Part shown: one piece after another, positions 30,002 to 36,784 of the stretch
Layout: each line of letters begins with the position of its first letter
Position numbering within the stretch: position 1 is the first letter of the stretch
Source: SUP05 sp964577715
Lineage (GTDB): Bacteria > Pseudomonadota > Gammaproteobacteria > PS1 > Pseudothioglobaceae
Direction: 5' to 3'
NCBI GenBank assembly: GCA_964577715.1
Contig: CAZOAA010000015.1
Coordinates: 1-36,784 of the forward strand
Length of the DNA stretch: 36,784 nt
The notes under the pieces: model-generated
What the model was told of the DNA's origin: nothing
Seen by the model: only the letters and a program-made list of their open reading frames with translations
The model's database searches: none
Program-made: the position numbers and the translations under genes

Positions 30002-30919
30002 ATGTCACGGCGCAACCCAAAAGGCAGAGATATTAATGGTATTGTCTTACTTGATAAAGATACCGGTTTAAGTTCAAACGCTGCTTTGCAAAAAGTTAAG
30101 CGATTATTTTTCGCTAAAAAAGCTGGACATACCGGCGCTCTGGATCCGTTAGCCAGTGGTATATTGCCCATTTGTTTAGGGCAAGCAACAAAAATAGCAG
30201 GCTTTTTATTAGACGACGATAAACGTTATTTTGTACGTGGACAATTTGGGCAAATAACAGATACGGGTGATAGTGAAGGCAGAATAATCAAAACCCAACC
30301 TTTTGAACATTTGACGGATGAAGAAATCCGCATAGCGGTTAATCAGTTTGTTGGTGATATCAGCCAAGTCCCTCCAATGTATTCAGCGCTTAAGAAAGAC
30401 GGGAAACCTTTATACAAGCTAGCCAGACAAGGCATTGAAATTGATCGCCCAGCACGCCCAGTTACCATTCACCAAATTGACTATCTAGACTATGAGCAAG
30501 GTGTTGTTAGTTTGGAAGTGTCTTGTTCTAAAGGCACTTATATTCGTACCTTGATAGAAGATATTGGTAATCAATTAGGCTGTGGCGCTCATGTGGTAGA
30601 GCTCAGACGCACAGGTTTTTCGCATGTTGATATATTGCAAACAATCAAGTTTTCAGAGTTGGAAAACCTAGCCACAGAAGATTATCAATTGCTTGATGAA
30701 AAGATATTTGCTACTGAGGATATGCTGCCGAATTTAAGCAGTGTTTATTTAGATAAGCAACAATCCATTGATATTAAATTTGGCAAACAAATTCAACCTC
30801 CAAGCAAGGCTTGGGAGTTAGGAATAAAAGTGAAGTTATTTGATGAGAATAAAAAATTTTTAGGTATCGGGGAATTAACAGAAGATAGTGCCATTCAGCC
30901 CAAACGTTTATTTGTTTAA
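30002..30919 (+). CDS. truB: tRNA pseudouridine(55) synthase TruB
   Basis: It makes pseudouridine 55 in the T loop of tRNAs. The catalytic Asp48 lies in GHTGALDPLASGILP. Other motifs are NGIVLLDKDTGLSSN, PMYSALKKDGKPLYKLARQG and SCSKGTYIRTLIEDIG. 305 residues, including the small C-terminal PUA-like part (about 250-305). It follows rbfA by nine bases. In E. coli rpsO and pnp come next; here an unknown gene does. Confidence 0.97.
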   Translation: MSRRNPKGRDINGIVLLDKDTGLSSNAALQKVKRLFFAKKAGHTGALDPLASGILPICLGQATKIAGFLLDDDKRYFVRGQFGQITDTGDSEGRIIKTQPFEHLTDEEIRIAVNQFVGDISQVPPMYSALKKDGKPLYKLARQGIEIDRPARPVTIHQIDYLDYEQGVVSLEVSCSKGTYIRTLIEDIGNQLGCGAHVVELRRTGFSHVDILQTIKFSELENLATEDYQLLDEKIFATEDMLPNLSSVYLDKQQSIDIKFGKQIQPPSKAWELGIKVKLFDENKKFLGIGELTEDSAIQPKRLFV

Positions 30920-30934
30920 TTTATAATTTAGCGC

Positions 30935-31573
30935 ATGAATACTGGGAAAAATAAAAAAAACGCCTTAGTTGGCTATTATTTCGATGATAACTTAATGCGT
31001 AGCGTTAAGGGCGACAAAAGTTTGAGAGACAGTGTTTACAACCGCGAACGAACCCTTAATTTAGTTGATGAGAATATTGACGAACTTTTAGAGGTTATCT
31101 TATTTTTGTTGTTATCTACCGGTGTTTATCGGATTGTTATTGGCCTTAATAATGGCGAAGTTAAAACCTCATCGGTGTTTGACCCGTTTAACGTTGAGGT
31201 GCATTTAGCAGAAGACTTGCTCGTGCCAGATTATGTATTTAATCATTTTGGTATGATTGCTTTGGATGAAAAAGAAGCGTTAATTAAGCGCTATTACCAT
31301 ATGCTTGAGCATGATCATGCGTTTGAATATTTATCAGAAGAATGGCAAAAGGCATTTCACGCACGCAACGAAACCATGAAGCAACTCACCGATGAAAATG
31401 AACTCAGATACATTATTGAGCACATCCCTGCTTTGCGTAATTTAGAAGGTTATTACTTGCGTTCAGCAGTTATCAATTTATTTAACTCGACAATTTCAAT
31501 GTCATTTAACTGTGATGGAACGCAGATTATGTCGCATAAGAAATTTAGAGAATTTATCGAAGAATACGTATAA
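30935..31573 (+). CDS. Unknown soluble protein between truB and purD
   Basis: A 212-residue protein with no signal peptide. One moderately hydrophobic helix (residues 49-64, ELLEVILFLLLSTGVYRIV) may be buried rather than membrane-spanning. The remainder is charged and helical with HMLEHDHAFEYLSEEWQKAF and a C-terminal ISMSFNCDGTQIMSHKKF. I do not recognise the family. It starts 15 bp after truB without a visible ribosome site and is followed eight bases later by purD, so it belongs to the same transcript. Its place in an otherwise conserved operon suggests a lineage-specific housekeeping role, which is inference only. Confidence 0.65.
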   Translation: MNTGKNKKNALVGYYFDDNLMRSVKGDKSLRDSVYNRERTLNLVDENIDELLEVILFLLLSTGVYRIVIGLNNGEVKTSSVFDPFNVEVHLAEDLLVPDYVFNHFGMIALDEKEALIKRYYHMLEHDHAFEYLSEEWQKAFHARNETMKQLTDENELRYIIEHIPALRNLEGYYLRSAVINLFNSTISMSFNCDGTQIMSHKKFREFIEEYV

Positions 31574-31581
31574 GGAAAAAT

Positions 31582-32850
31582 ATGAAAGTTTTAGTGATTG
31601 GCTCCGGCGGTCGTGAGCATGCTTTGGCTTGGCAATGTGCTAAGTTTGATAGTATTGAGCAAGTGTTTGTTGCACCGGGTAATGCCGGTACACAGCTAGA
31701 AGATAAGCTAACGAATATTAACGTTGGCTCAGAAGATATTGATGGGCTGATTAATTTTGTAAAAGACAATCAAGTTGATCTAACGATTGTTGGCCCTGAG
31801 GCACCACTGGTGATTGGTGTGGTTGATCGCTTTCAAGCACAAGGGCTGGCTATTTTTGGCCCGACTGAAGCCGCATCACAACTCGAAGGATCAAAAGCTT
31901 TTTGTAAAGACTTTCTTGATCGTAATAATATTCCTACAGCTTTTTATGATGTATTTACCAAGGTGGATCTAGCCATACAATATGTTAAAGAAAAAGGCAC
32001 ACCAATTGTGATTAAAGCCGATGGATTAGCAGCAGGCAAGGGCGTTATCATCGCCAACACTCAGCAAGAAGCAGAAGACGCAATCAATGATATGCTTGAA
32101 GGTAATCGATTTGGCGAGGCAGGTTCTCGTGTGGTAGTTGAAGAGTTTTTAGTAGGTGAAGAGGCCAGTTTTATTGTGATGGTAGATGGTAAAAACATCT
32201 TGCCAATGGCAACATCACAAGACCATAAAGCACGTGATAATGGCGACAAAGGCCCGAATACAGGTGGCATGGGCGCTTACTCTCCTGCACCGATTGTTAC
32301 TGATGAAATCTTCCAAGATGTGATGGATAGTGTCATTCGCCCAACGGTTGATGGCATGGCAGCAGAGGGTAATCCGTACACAGGTTTTTTGTATGCAGGG
32401 TTGATGATTGATCAGGCAGGCAACTCCAAAGTTTTAGAATACAATTGCCGTTTTGGTGATCCAGAAACACAGCCAATCATGATGCGTCTTAAATCTAACT
32501 TGGCAGATTTGTGTTTGCTGGCAACTCAAAGCCAACTTGATCAGGCCACCATTGATTGGGATGAGCGCAGTTCAATGGGTGTGGTGTTAGCAGCTAATGG
32601 TTATCCAGATGCTTATCCATCTGGCGAGGTGATTGGCCTGCCAGAGAATAGTGATGATGCCAAGGTTTTTCATGCGGGCACTAAGATGGATAACGGATCA
32701 GTCGTTACCAGTGGTGGTCGAGTATTGTGTGCAACAGCATTAGGTAGTGATACCAAAGATGCACAAACCAATGCATACGCATTACTTAAAAAAATCGATT
32801 GGCCAAGTGCTTACTATCGTACGGACATCGGCTTTAAAGCAATTAAGTGA
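31582..32850 (+). CDS. purD: Phosphoribosylamine-glycine ligase
   Basis: An ATP-grasp enzyme joining phosphoribosylamine and glycine in purine synthesis. Motifs: KVLVIGSGGREHALAWQ (residues 2-18), TIVGPEAPLVIGVVD, GSKAFCKDFLDRNNIPTA, IKADGLAAGKGVIIA, DHKARDNGDKGPNTGGMGAY and EYNCRFGDPETQPIM. 422 residues, the usual length. AAGGAAAA precedes the ATG. Its stop overlaps the GTG start of rnhB (GTGA). Confidence 0.97.
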   Translation: MKVLVIGSGGREHALAWQCAKFDSIEQVFVAPGNAGTQLEDKLTNINVGSEDIDGLINFVKDNQVDLTIVGPEAPLVIGVVDRFQAQGLAIFGPTEAASQLEGSKAFCKDFLDRNNIPTAFYDVFTKVDLAIQYVKEKGTPIVIKADGLAAGKGVIIANTQQEAEDAINDMLEGNRFGEAGSRVVVEEFLVGEEASFIVMVDGKNILPMATSQDHKARDNGDKGPNTGGMGAYSPAPIVTDEIFQDVMDSVIRPTVDGMAAEGNPYTGFLYAGLMIDQAGNSKVLEYNCRFGDPETQPIMMRLKSNLADLCLLATQSQLDQATIDWDERSSMGVVLAANGYPDAYPSGEVIGLPENSDDAKVFHAGTKMDNGSVVTSGGRVLCATALGSDTKDAQTNAYALLKKIDWPSAYYRTDIGFKAIK

Positions 32851-33404
32851 TTATTATTGGGGTTGATGAGGCAGGTCGTGGGCCATTAGTCGGCTCAGTA
32901 GTAGCTGGTGCCGTTATTCTGCCAAATAACTTTAACTTGCCAGAGCTAACAGATTCTAAAAAACTCACCGAGAAAAAACGCGATAGATTGTACGATCTAA
33001 TTACTCAACAATGCCAGTGGGCGGTGGGAGAGTCAAACCCTCAAGAGATTGACGAGATTAACATCTTACAAGCAACTATGCTGGCAATGAAACGAGCCGT
33101 TGAAAATTTAAACACCAAATACGATCAAGTCTTGGTAGATGGTAATCGATGCCCTGATTTAGAAAATTGCACAGCAATTATTAAAGGCGATTTAACCGAG
33201 CCAGCAATATCTGCCGCGTCAATTATTGCCAAAGTAACACGCGATCGACAGATGATTGAATTAGATAAGCACTATCCAGACTATGGTTTTGCTCAGCACA
33301 AGGGTTATGGCACTAAGGTGCATTTACAAGCACTAGAAAAATTTGGCGCAATTGCTAAGCAACATCGCTCCTCATTTAGCCCAGTTAAAAAGGTGTGCCT
33401 GTAG
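32847..33404 (+). CDS. rnhB: Ribonuclease HII
   Basis: It removes ribonucleotides and RNA primers from DNA. Asp7 and Glu8 lie in GVDEAGRGPL. Further acidic residues sit in VLVDGNRCPD and the DRQMIELDKHYPDYGF region, and SIIAKVTRDR is characteristic. 185 residues. A GTG start is taken because it overlaps the purD stop and places the first acidic motif at the normal distance. The 3' end overlaps dolP on the other strand by 20 bases. Confidence 0.95.
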   Translation: MIIIGVDEAGRGPLVGSVVAGAVILPNNFNLPELTDSKKLTEKKRDRLYDLITQQCQWAVGESNPQEIDEINILQATMLAMKRAVENLNTKYDQVLVDGNRCPDLENCTAIIKGDLTEPAISAASIIAKVTRDRQMIELDKHYPDYGFAQHKGYGTKVHLQALEKFGAIAKQHRSSFSPVKKVCL

Positions 33405-34122
33405 TGCCGTCCAGCTCTTTGAGTTGTCTTTTTAGTTCGGATTTTTTAGCATCAATTTCGGCTTGTTGTTTTTTTCTTTCGGCCTCTTTTTTTGCCACTA
33501 TCTCTCGTTGACGATCACGCTCAATTTCAGCTGCTGGTCGAGTTTTTAGATAATCAAATAACTTAACCACTTTTTTGGCAAATTTTGCTTTGGATGCCAT
33601 CTTTGCTGCTTTGTCTGCTTCGCGTTTAGTCACAGCGCCCATTAGGTAAACAGTTTGGTTTTCAGTGATAACCCTAACATGAGTTGGATGAAATACTTCT
33701 TGATCATGAAACAACGCTTCAACCTGTAGAGTAATGGCTGAGTCTTTTGATCGACTTAATATGCCAGAATTTGAAGACACTTGAATTTCATTAAAAATTT
33801 GTTTGATTTCAGGCGCTTGTAGTTTTGCTTGTTTGCTAATATAGCTACGTATATCGCTAGTAGGTGCCTCACCCGTAATCAGCACAGTTTTATCGTAAAT
33901 TAAAAAGTTGATGTGTGCATCTTTAATCTGAGCATCTTCTACTGACCATGCAACCAGTTTAAAGTTTAAGGTTTTGTCGTCAAGAATGGTACCAGCACTT
34001 CGGCGATCATTACTCACTGATACAACAGAGCTAACTGTTGATGCGCCTTGAATGGCCGGTAAACAACCTGTTAATAGTAAAGAGCTGGCCATTAAAAAGG
34101 TAGCAAAAATAATTTTTTTCAT
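33385..34122 (-). CDS. dolP: Dual-BON-domain outer membrane lipoprotein DolP (YraP)
   Basis: An envelope-integrity lipoprotein. The signal peptide ends in lipobox LLTGC (Cys20). Two BON domains follow (about residues 55-120 and 125-190, with VLITGEAPTSDIRSYI and VYLMGAVTKREADKAAKMA as the conserved cores). Unlike E. coli DolP it carries an extra Lys/Glu/Arg-rich coiled-coil tail of about 50 residues (195-245, ERDRQREIVAKKEAERKKQ). It is co-directed with yraN three bases upstream, the same neighbourhood as in E. coli. Confidence 0.9.
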   Translation of the reverse strand: MKKIIFATFLMASSLLLTGCLPAIQGASTVSSVVSVSNDRRSAGTILDDKTLNFKLVAWSVEDAQIKDAHINFLIYDKTVLITGEAPTSDIRSYISKQAKLQAPEIKQIFNEIQVSSNSGILSRSKDSAITLQVEALFHDQEVFHPTHVRVITENQTVYLMGAVTKREADKAAKMASKAKFAKKVVKLFDYLKTRPAAEIERDRQREIVAKKEAERKKQQAEIDAKKSELKRQLKELDGTTGTPF

Positions 34123-34125
34123 GAT

Positions 34126-34500
34126 TTAGTTAGCCTCGAATGCGTCTTTTATCCAATTGATTTTAGGATATTTTAAATCAGATTCAACACCAACAACATC
34201 AAACCGACAGATAAATTCTTGATATTTTTTGTGTTGTTGTAGGTAGTGTTGCGCTGTTCGAATGATTTTAGTTTGTTTAGTTGTGTCAATGGTTTCAGTA
34301 GCTGTGCCAAAATGCGTGTTCTTTCGATAACGAACTTCAACAAAAACTAACGTTTTCTCAGATTTATCAAGCATAATAATATCTATTTCACCTAACTTGG
34401 TTAAGTAGTTTTGTTCGATCAGTTCTAAGCCGTGCGTAGATAAATATTCTAATGCAATGTCTTCTGCTTGATTGCCAACTTTTCTTTTGAAACTAAACAT
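34126..34500 (-). CDS. yraN: UPF0102 (YraN) endonuclease-like protein
   Basis: A 124-residue protein of the UPF0102 family with a PD-(D/E)xK-type nuclease core: GNQAEDIALEYL at the N-terminus, then GEIDIIMLD and FVEVRYR, which hold the Asp and Glu of the motif. Function in vivo is not established. Its start codon is only five bases from the divergent rsmI start, so both promoters must overlap the opposite coding regions. Confidence 0.92.
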   Translation of the reverse strand: MFSFKRKVGNQAEDIALEYLSTHGLELIEQNYLTKLGEIDIIMLDKSEKTLVFVEVRYRKNTHFGTATETIDTTKQTKIIRTAQHYLQQHKKYQEFICRFDVVGVESDLKYPKINWIKDAFEAN

Positions 34501-34505
34501 TAATT

Positions 34506-35330
34506 ATGCCATTGTATATTGTTGCAACACCGATTGGAAATTTAGATGATATTACCTTTAGGGCTGTTGAAATATTAAAAACGGTTGATATTATTTTAGC
34601 GGAAGACACTCGTCATTCCAAAAAACTACTAAATCATTACGATATCACCACACCAATGCGTGCATTTCATGAGCACAATGAAGCACAAAAATCAGCCGAA
34701 GTTATTGATGAACTGCTTAGTGGTAAAAATATGGCGCTGATTAGCGATGCTGGCACACCACTGATTAGCGATCCAGGCTACGTGCTGGTGAGTGAGGCCA
34801 AAAAAGCAGGTGTAGAGGTAGTACCAATTCCAGGTCCAAGTGCGATGATCAGTGCCATGAGTGCATCTGGCATTGCCAGTGATCGATTTGGTTTTTTTGG
34901 GTTTTTACCTACTAAACAATCAGCACGCATTAAAGCTATTCAAGCCGTTGCACACATTGACCAAAGCGCCATTTTTTACGAATCACCCAAGCGTATTTTA
35001 GCTTGTGCACAAGATTTGCAATCTGTTCTGGGTGATGAGCGTATTGTCTGCTTCGCTAAAGAACTAACCAAAGCATTTGAAACCATTAAAACTGATACTT
35101 TGCCAGTACTGATTGATTATCTGCAAGCGGACTACGCCCACCAAAAAGGTGAATTTGTGATTTTAATTTCAGCCATTGATAAAAACGATAAAGTTTTAGG
35201 CGAAGAGCAGTTAGATAAAATATTGCCAATTTTACTCACAGAGATGGGCGCTTCAAAAGCAGCTAAGCTGTCTGCTAAAATTACAAGTATTGACAAAAAA
35301 TACTGTTACCAGAGAGCGATTGAACAATGA
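34506..35330 (+). CDS. rsmI: 16S rRNA (cytidine(1402)-2'-O)-methyltransferase RsmI
   Basis: It uses SAM to methylate the 2'-OH of C1402 in the ribosomal P site. LYIVATPIGNLDDITFRAVE at the start, AEDTRHSKKLL, FHEHNE, SDAGTPLISDPGY, PIPGPSAMISAMSASG and FYESPKRI are all family signatures of this tetrapyrrole-methylase-fold enzyme. 274 residues. It overlaps the ferredoxin gene by four bases (ATGA). Confidence 0.97.
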   Translation: MPLYIVATPIGNLDDITFRAVEILKTVDIILAEDTRHSKKLLNHYDITTPMRAFHEHNEAQKSAEVIDELLSGKNMALISDAGTPLISDPGYVLVSEAKKAGVEVVPIPGPSAMISAMSASGIASDRFGFFGFLPTKQSARIKAIQAVAHIDQSAIFYESPKRILACAQDLQSVLGDERIVCFAKELTKAFETIKTDTLPVLIDYLQADYAHQKGEFVILISAIDKNDKVLGEEQLDKILPILLTEMGASKAAKLSAKITSIDKKYCYQRAIEQ

Positions 35331-35638
35331 ACTTTTATACTAAACACATTTTCTTTTGTAATAACGTGCGCAAAGACGGTAAAGCCTGTTGTTCGCAGCT
35401 TGGTGCTAAGCAGATGTATCGTCATGCTAAGGATAAGTGTCGTGACGAGGGAATGATCGGCGAAGGCAAAATTGGTATTAGTGAGTCGCGTTGTTTAGGC
35501 AGGTGCGAGCATGGGCCAGTGGTTGTGGTGTACCCGGATGATGTTTGGTATCAATATATTGATGAAGACGATATCGATGAAATCATTACCGAGCATTTAA
35601 TTGGTGGTAATGCGGTGAAGCGATTACAAATTAAGTAG
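35327..35638 (+). CDS. Thioredoxin-like [2Fe-2S] ferredoxin
   Basis: A 103-residue cytoplasmic protein of the NuoE-like thioredoxin-fold ferredoxin family (COG3411 type). Cluster ligands are expected among Cys11, Cys21/Cys22, Cys56 and Cys60 (HIFFCNNVRKDGKACC and SRCLGRCEHGP). The PVVVVYPDDVWYQY strand and the IDEIITEHL end are typical. Its redox partner is unknown. It is translationally coupled to rsmI, and its end overlaps convergent coaE by 15 bases. Confidence 0.9.
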   Translation: MNFYTKHIFFCNNVRKDGKACCSQLGAKQMYRHAKDKCRDEGMIGEGKIGISESRCLGRCEHGPVVVVYPDDVWYQYIDEDDIDEIITEHLIGGNAVKRLQIK

Positions 35639-36229
35639 TTTTTGCGCTAAATCTTGCGCTTTTTGCTTCATTTCGAAAATTTCCAAATTATTTTCAATCA
35701 CGTCAGTGGGTAGTTTTTTGCTTAATGCTAAGCGCTGTTTTCGGCTAGCTTGTGCTGCAATCATGCTTTTGGCGAGTTTTTCATCGATATTTTCACGTTT
35801 TAGCAGTCTTTTTAGTTGATTTTGCTCATTACAATCCACCACAATCGCCCGATCGAACAAATCTGACAAGTTTTGCTCTACCAATAACGGCACTTCAACG
35901 ACCACCAGCCGAGAATTAAGCTTTTCGATGTCCATTTGCATTTTTTCCAATATTTTTGGATGCAGAATTTCCTCGATTATTTTTTGATTTGCACTATTGT
36001 CAAATAATTGCTGTCGCAAAGCCTCTCGATCAAGGGTTTGGTCATCATTAAGGATATCATTACCAAAGTACGACACCAGTTCACTCAAGCCTTGAGTATT
36101 GGGCTTGACCACCTCGCGTGCAATCACGTCAAGATCAATAATATCAATCTTATTTTTTTTGAATATTTGAATGACGCTTGATTTTCCACAAGCAATACCA
36201 CCAGTCAGTGCAATTTTAAGGGTTGCCAT
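35624..36229 (-). CDS. coaE: Dephospho-CoA kinase
   Basis: The last step of coenzyme A synthesis. The P-loop is GGIACGKSS near the N-terminus, followed by DLDVIAREVVKP, LHPKILEKM, VVEVPLLVE and the lid segment RLLKRENIDEKLAKSMIAAQ. The start at 36229 (MATLKIALTGG) is chosen because the frame's upstream part to 36280 is not like CoaE. 201 residues, normal length. Here it is not next to pilD or yacG. Confidence 0.95.
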   Translation of the reverse strand: MATLKIALTGGIACGKSSVIQIFKKNKIDIIDLDVIAREVVKPNTQGLSELVSYFGNDILNDDQTLDREALRQQLFDNSANQKIIEEILHPKILEKMQMDIEKLNSRLVVVEVPLLVEQNLSDLFDRAIVVDCNEQNQLKRLLKRENIDEKLAKSMIAAQASRKQRLALSKKLPTDVIENNLEIFEMKQKAQDLAQKLLNL

Positions 36230-36306
36230 AGTCTTTGATTTTAGCAATATTATGCGTCTGGCTATTGACATTATTGCCAAATATCTCGATAATACACGCT
36301 CTTTTG

Positions 36307-36383
36307 GTTATGTAGCTCAGCTGGTTAGAGCACAGCATTCATAATGCTGGGGTCGGTGGTTCAAGTCCACCCATAACCACCAC
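36307..36383 (+). tRNA. tRNA-Met, elongator (anticodon CAT)
   Basis: 77 nt with encoded CCA. The acceptor GGTTATG pairs with CATAACC, and the anticodon stem CAGCA/TGCTG encloses TTCATAA. Overall similarity favours elongator Met over the lysidine-modified tRNA-Ile2, which also has CAT. Confidence 0.92.
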
Positions 36384-36404
36384 CCTAAATAAGGGTTCTT
36401 TTTG
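36383..36404 (+). terminator. Short terminator after tRNA-Met
   Basis: ACCCT pairs with AGGGT around AAATA, followed by a T-rich tract. Confidence 0.5.
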
Positions 36405-36459
36405 CCAACTTCTTTGTTGTCGCAATTTTCAAAAACAGTCATTTACTAGGTAGAAGATA

Positions 36460-36612
36460 ATGATTTCAGTGTCTCGTGAATATTTAAAAAATAACTCATC
36501 AGGAATAGTAATAAAATTATTTAATAATGAGGGTAAGAATGCTTTATTTGGTGTCAATACATCTTATATAAAGAACTTTCTATTAAAAACACAAGGTATT
36601 GTAAAAAAGTGA
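36460..36612 (+). CDS. Small unknown protein (50 residues)
   Basis: A short frame starting MISVSREYLKNNSSGIVIKL, soluble and charged with alternating hydrophobic residues in the middle. There is a weak ribosome site (TAGAAG). No family was recognised. The residues VSREYLKNN resemble the start of short antitoxin-like or prevent-host-death-type proteins, but this is too short to call. It lies between tRNA-Met and the start of a probable ribbon-helix-helix gene. It may be a remnant or a chance frame. Confidence 0.35.
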   Translation: MISVSREYLKNNSSGIVIKLFNNEGKNALFGVNTSYIKNFLLKTQGIVKK

Positions 36613-36680
36613 AAAAAACATTCCACGGAACGGGCTATGATTTAATCTAAGCCTTCCCCTTTTAGGAATAATAATATTTT

Positions 36681-36722
36681 TTGAAGTCAAATCTTATTTG
36701 TAATATAATGTAATACAAATAA
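36681..36722 (+). promoter_or_regulatory. Promoter with overlapping inverted-repeat operator of the 36742 gene
   Basis: TTGAAG (36681-36686), a 17-bp spacer and TATAAT (36704-36709). A perfect 9-bp inverted repeat, TTATTTGTA (36694-36702) and TACAAATAA (36714-36722), flanks the -10. This is the layout of an autoregulated toxin-antitoxin promoter. Confidence 0.7.
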
Positions 36723-36741
36723 CTACAAAAAAGGTTTTATC

Positions 36742-36784
36742 ATGAGTGTTACTAGTATTCGTTTAAATTCAGAGATTGAAAAAC
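36742..36784 (+). CDS. Start of a probable ribbon-helix-helix antitoxin, cut by the window edge
   Basis: Only 14 residues are present (MSVTSIRLNSEIEK). The pattern TSIRLN-x-E-I-E is typical of the beta-strand and first helix of CopG/RelB-type ribbon-helix-helix antitoxins. The operator overlapping the promoter fits autoregulation. The toxin, if any, would lie beyond the edge. The ribosome site is weak (AAAGG). Confidence 0.55.
   Translation, partial: MSVTSIRLNSEIEK

Noticed and set aside
36613..36680. Inverted repeats TTCC-ACGGAA and TTCC/GGAA as a terminator or RNA gene
   Set aside because: The arms are 4-5 bp, there is no T tract, and nothing recognisable folds around them.

Overview
The window is AT-rich, densely packed bacterial chromosome. 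Gene content and order point to a gammaproteobacterium: the metY-rimP-nusA-infB-rbfA-truB block, ftsK-lolA next to trxB, and rsmI divergent from yraN-dolP. A cytochrome-c-type nitric oxide reductase, an FNR/DNR-type regulator, oxygen-independent HemN and two sulfur-globule-like secreted proteins suggest a facultatively denitrifying sulfur oxidiser of the SUP05/Thioglobus type. That taxonomic placement is inference. No transposase, integrase, phage gene or CRISPR array was found.

Layout. 1-2300: a gene cut by the left edge, tRNA-Thr, two tandem repeat-rich secreted proteins that look like sulfur globule envelope proteins, and a DUF2892 membrane protein. 2300-8500: an anaerobic nitrogen-oxide module with small membrane proteins, norC, norB, an overlooked 53-residue membrane protein, a DNR-type regulator and hemN. 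Three perfect FNR/DNR palindromes lie here, each about 41.5 bp upstream of a predicted start site. 8500-12500: lolA, ftsK, trxB and tRNA-Phe. 12700-16400: an accessory operon with an M23 peptidase, a degenerate M23 paralogue and a 724-residue protein joining an arylsulfotransferase-like propeller to a GH10 xylanase-type domain. 16400-17900: small secreted or membrane proteins and two intergenic stretches carrying C-rich motifs. 17900-24950: ygfB, pyrB, ruvX and a lytic transglycosylase on the minus strand, then apbE, rarA and crcB, gshB, and a small membrane protein. 25000-33400: initiator tRNA and the translation/transcription operon, continued by an unknown gene, purD and rnhB. 33400-36784: dolP, yraN, rsmI, a 2Fe-2S ferredoxin, coaE, tRNA-Met, a small unknown gene and the start of a probable ribbon-helix-helix antitoxin.

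Main points of interest are: (1) the propeller-GH10 fusion and its M23 partners; (2) a short FNR/DNR-controlled RNA with its own terminator in front of hemN; (3) a 12-base C-rich motif found near the predicted 5' ends of three separate transcripts, with related CTCCTCAAG motifs in predicted loops, resembling anti-Shine-Dalgarno RNAs; (4) a 32-bp near-perfect palindrome ahead of the first globule-like gene; (5) small unannotated membrane proteins at 6050-6211 and 16454-16594. All calls come from reading the sequence; no database search or folding program was run.
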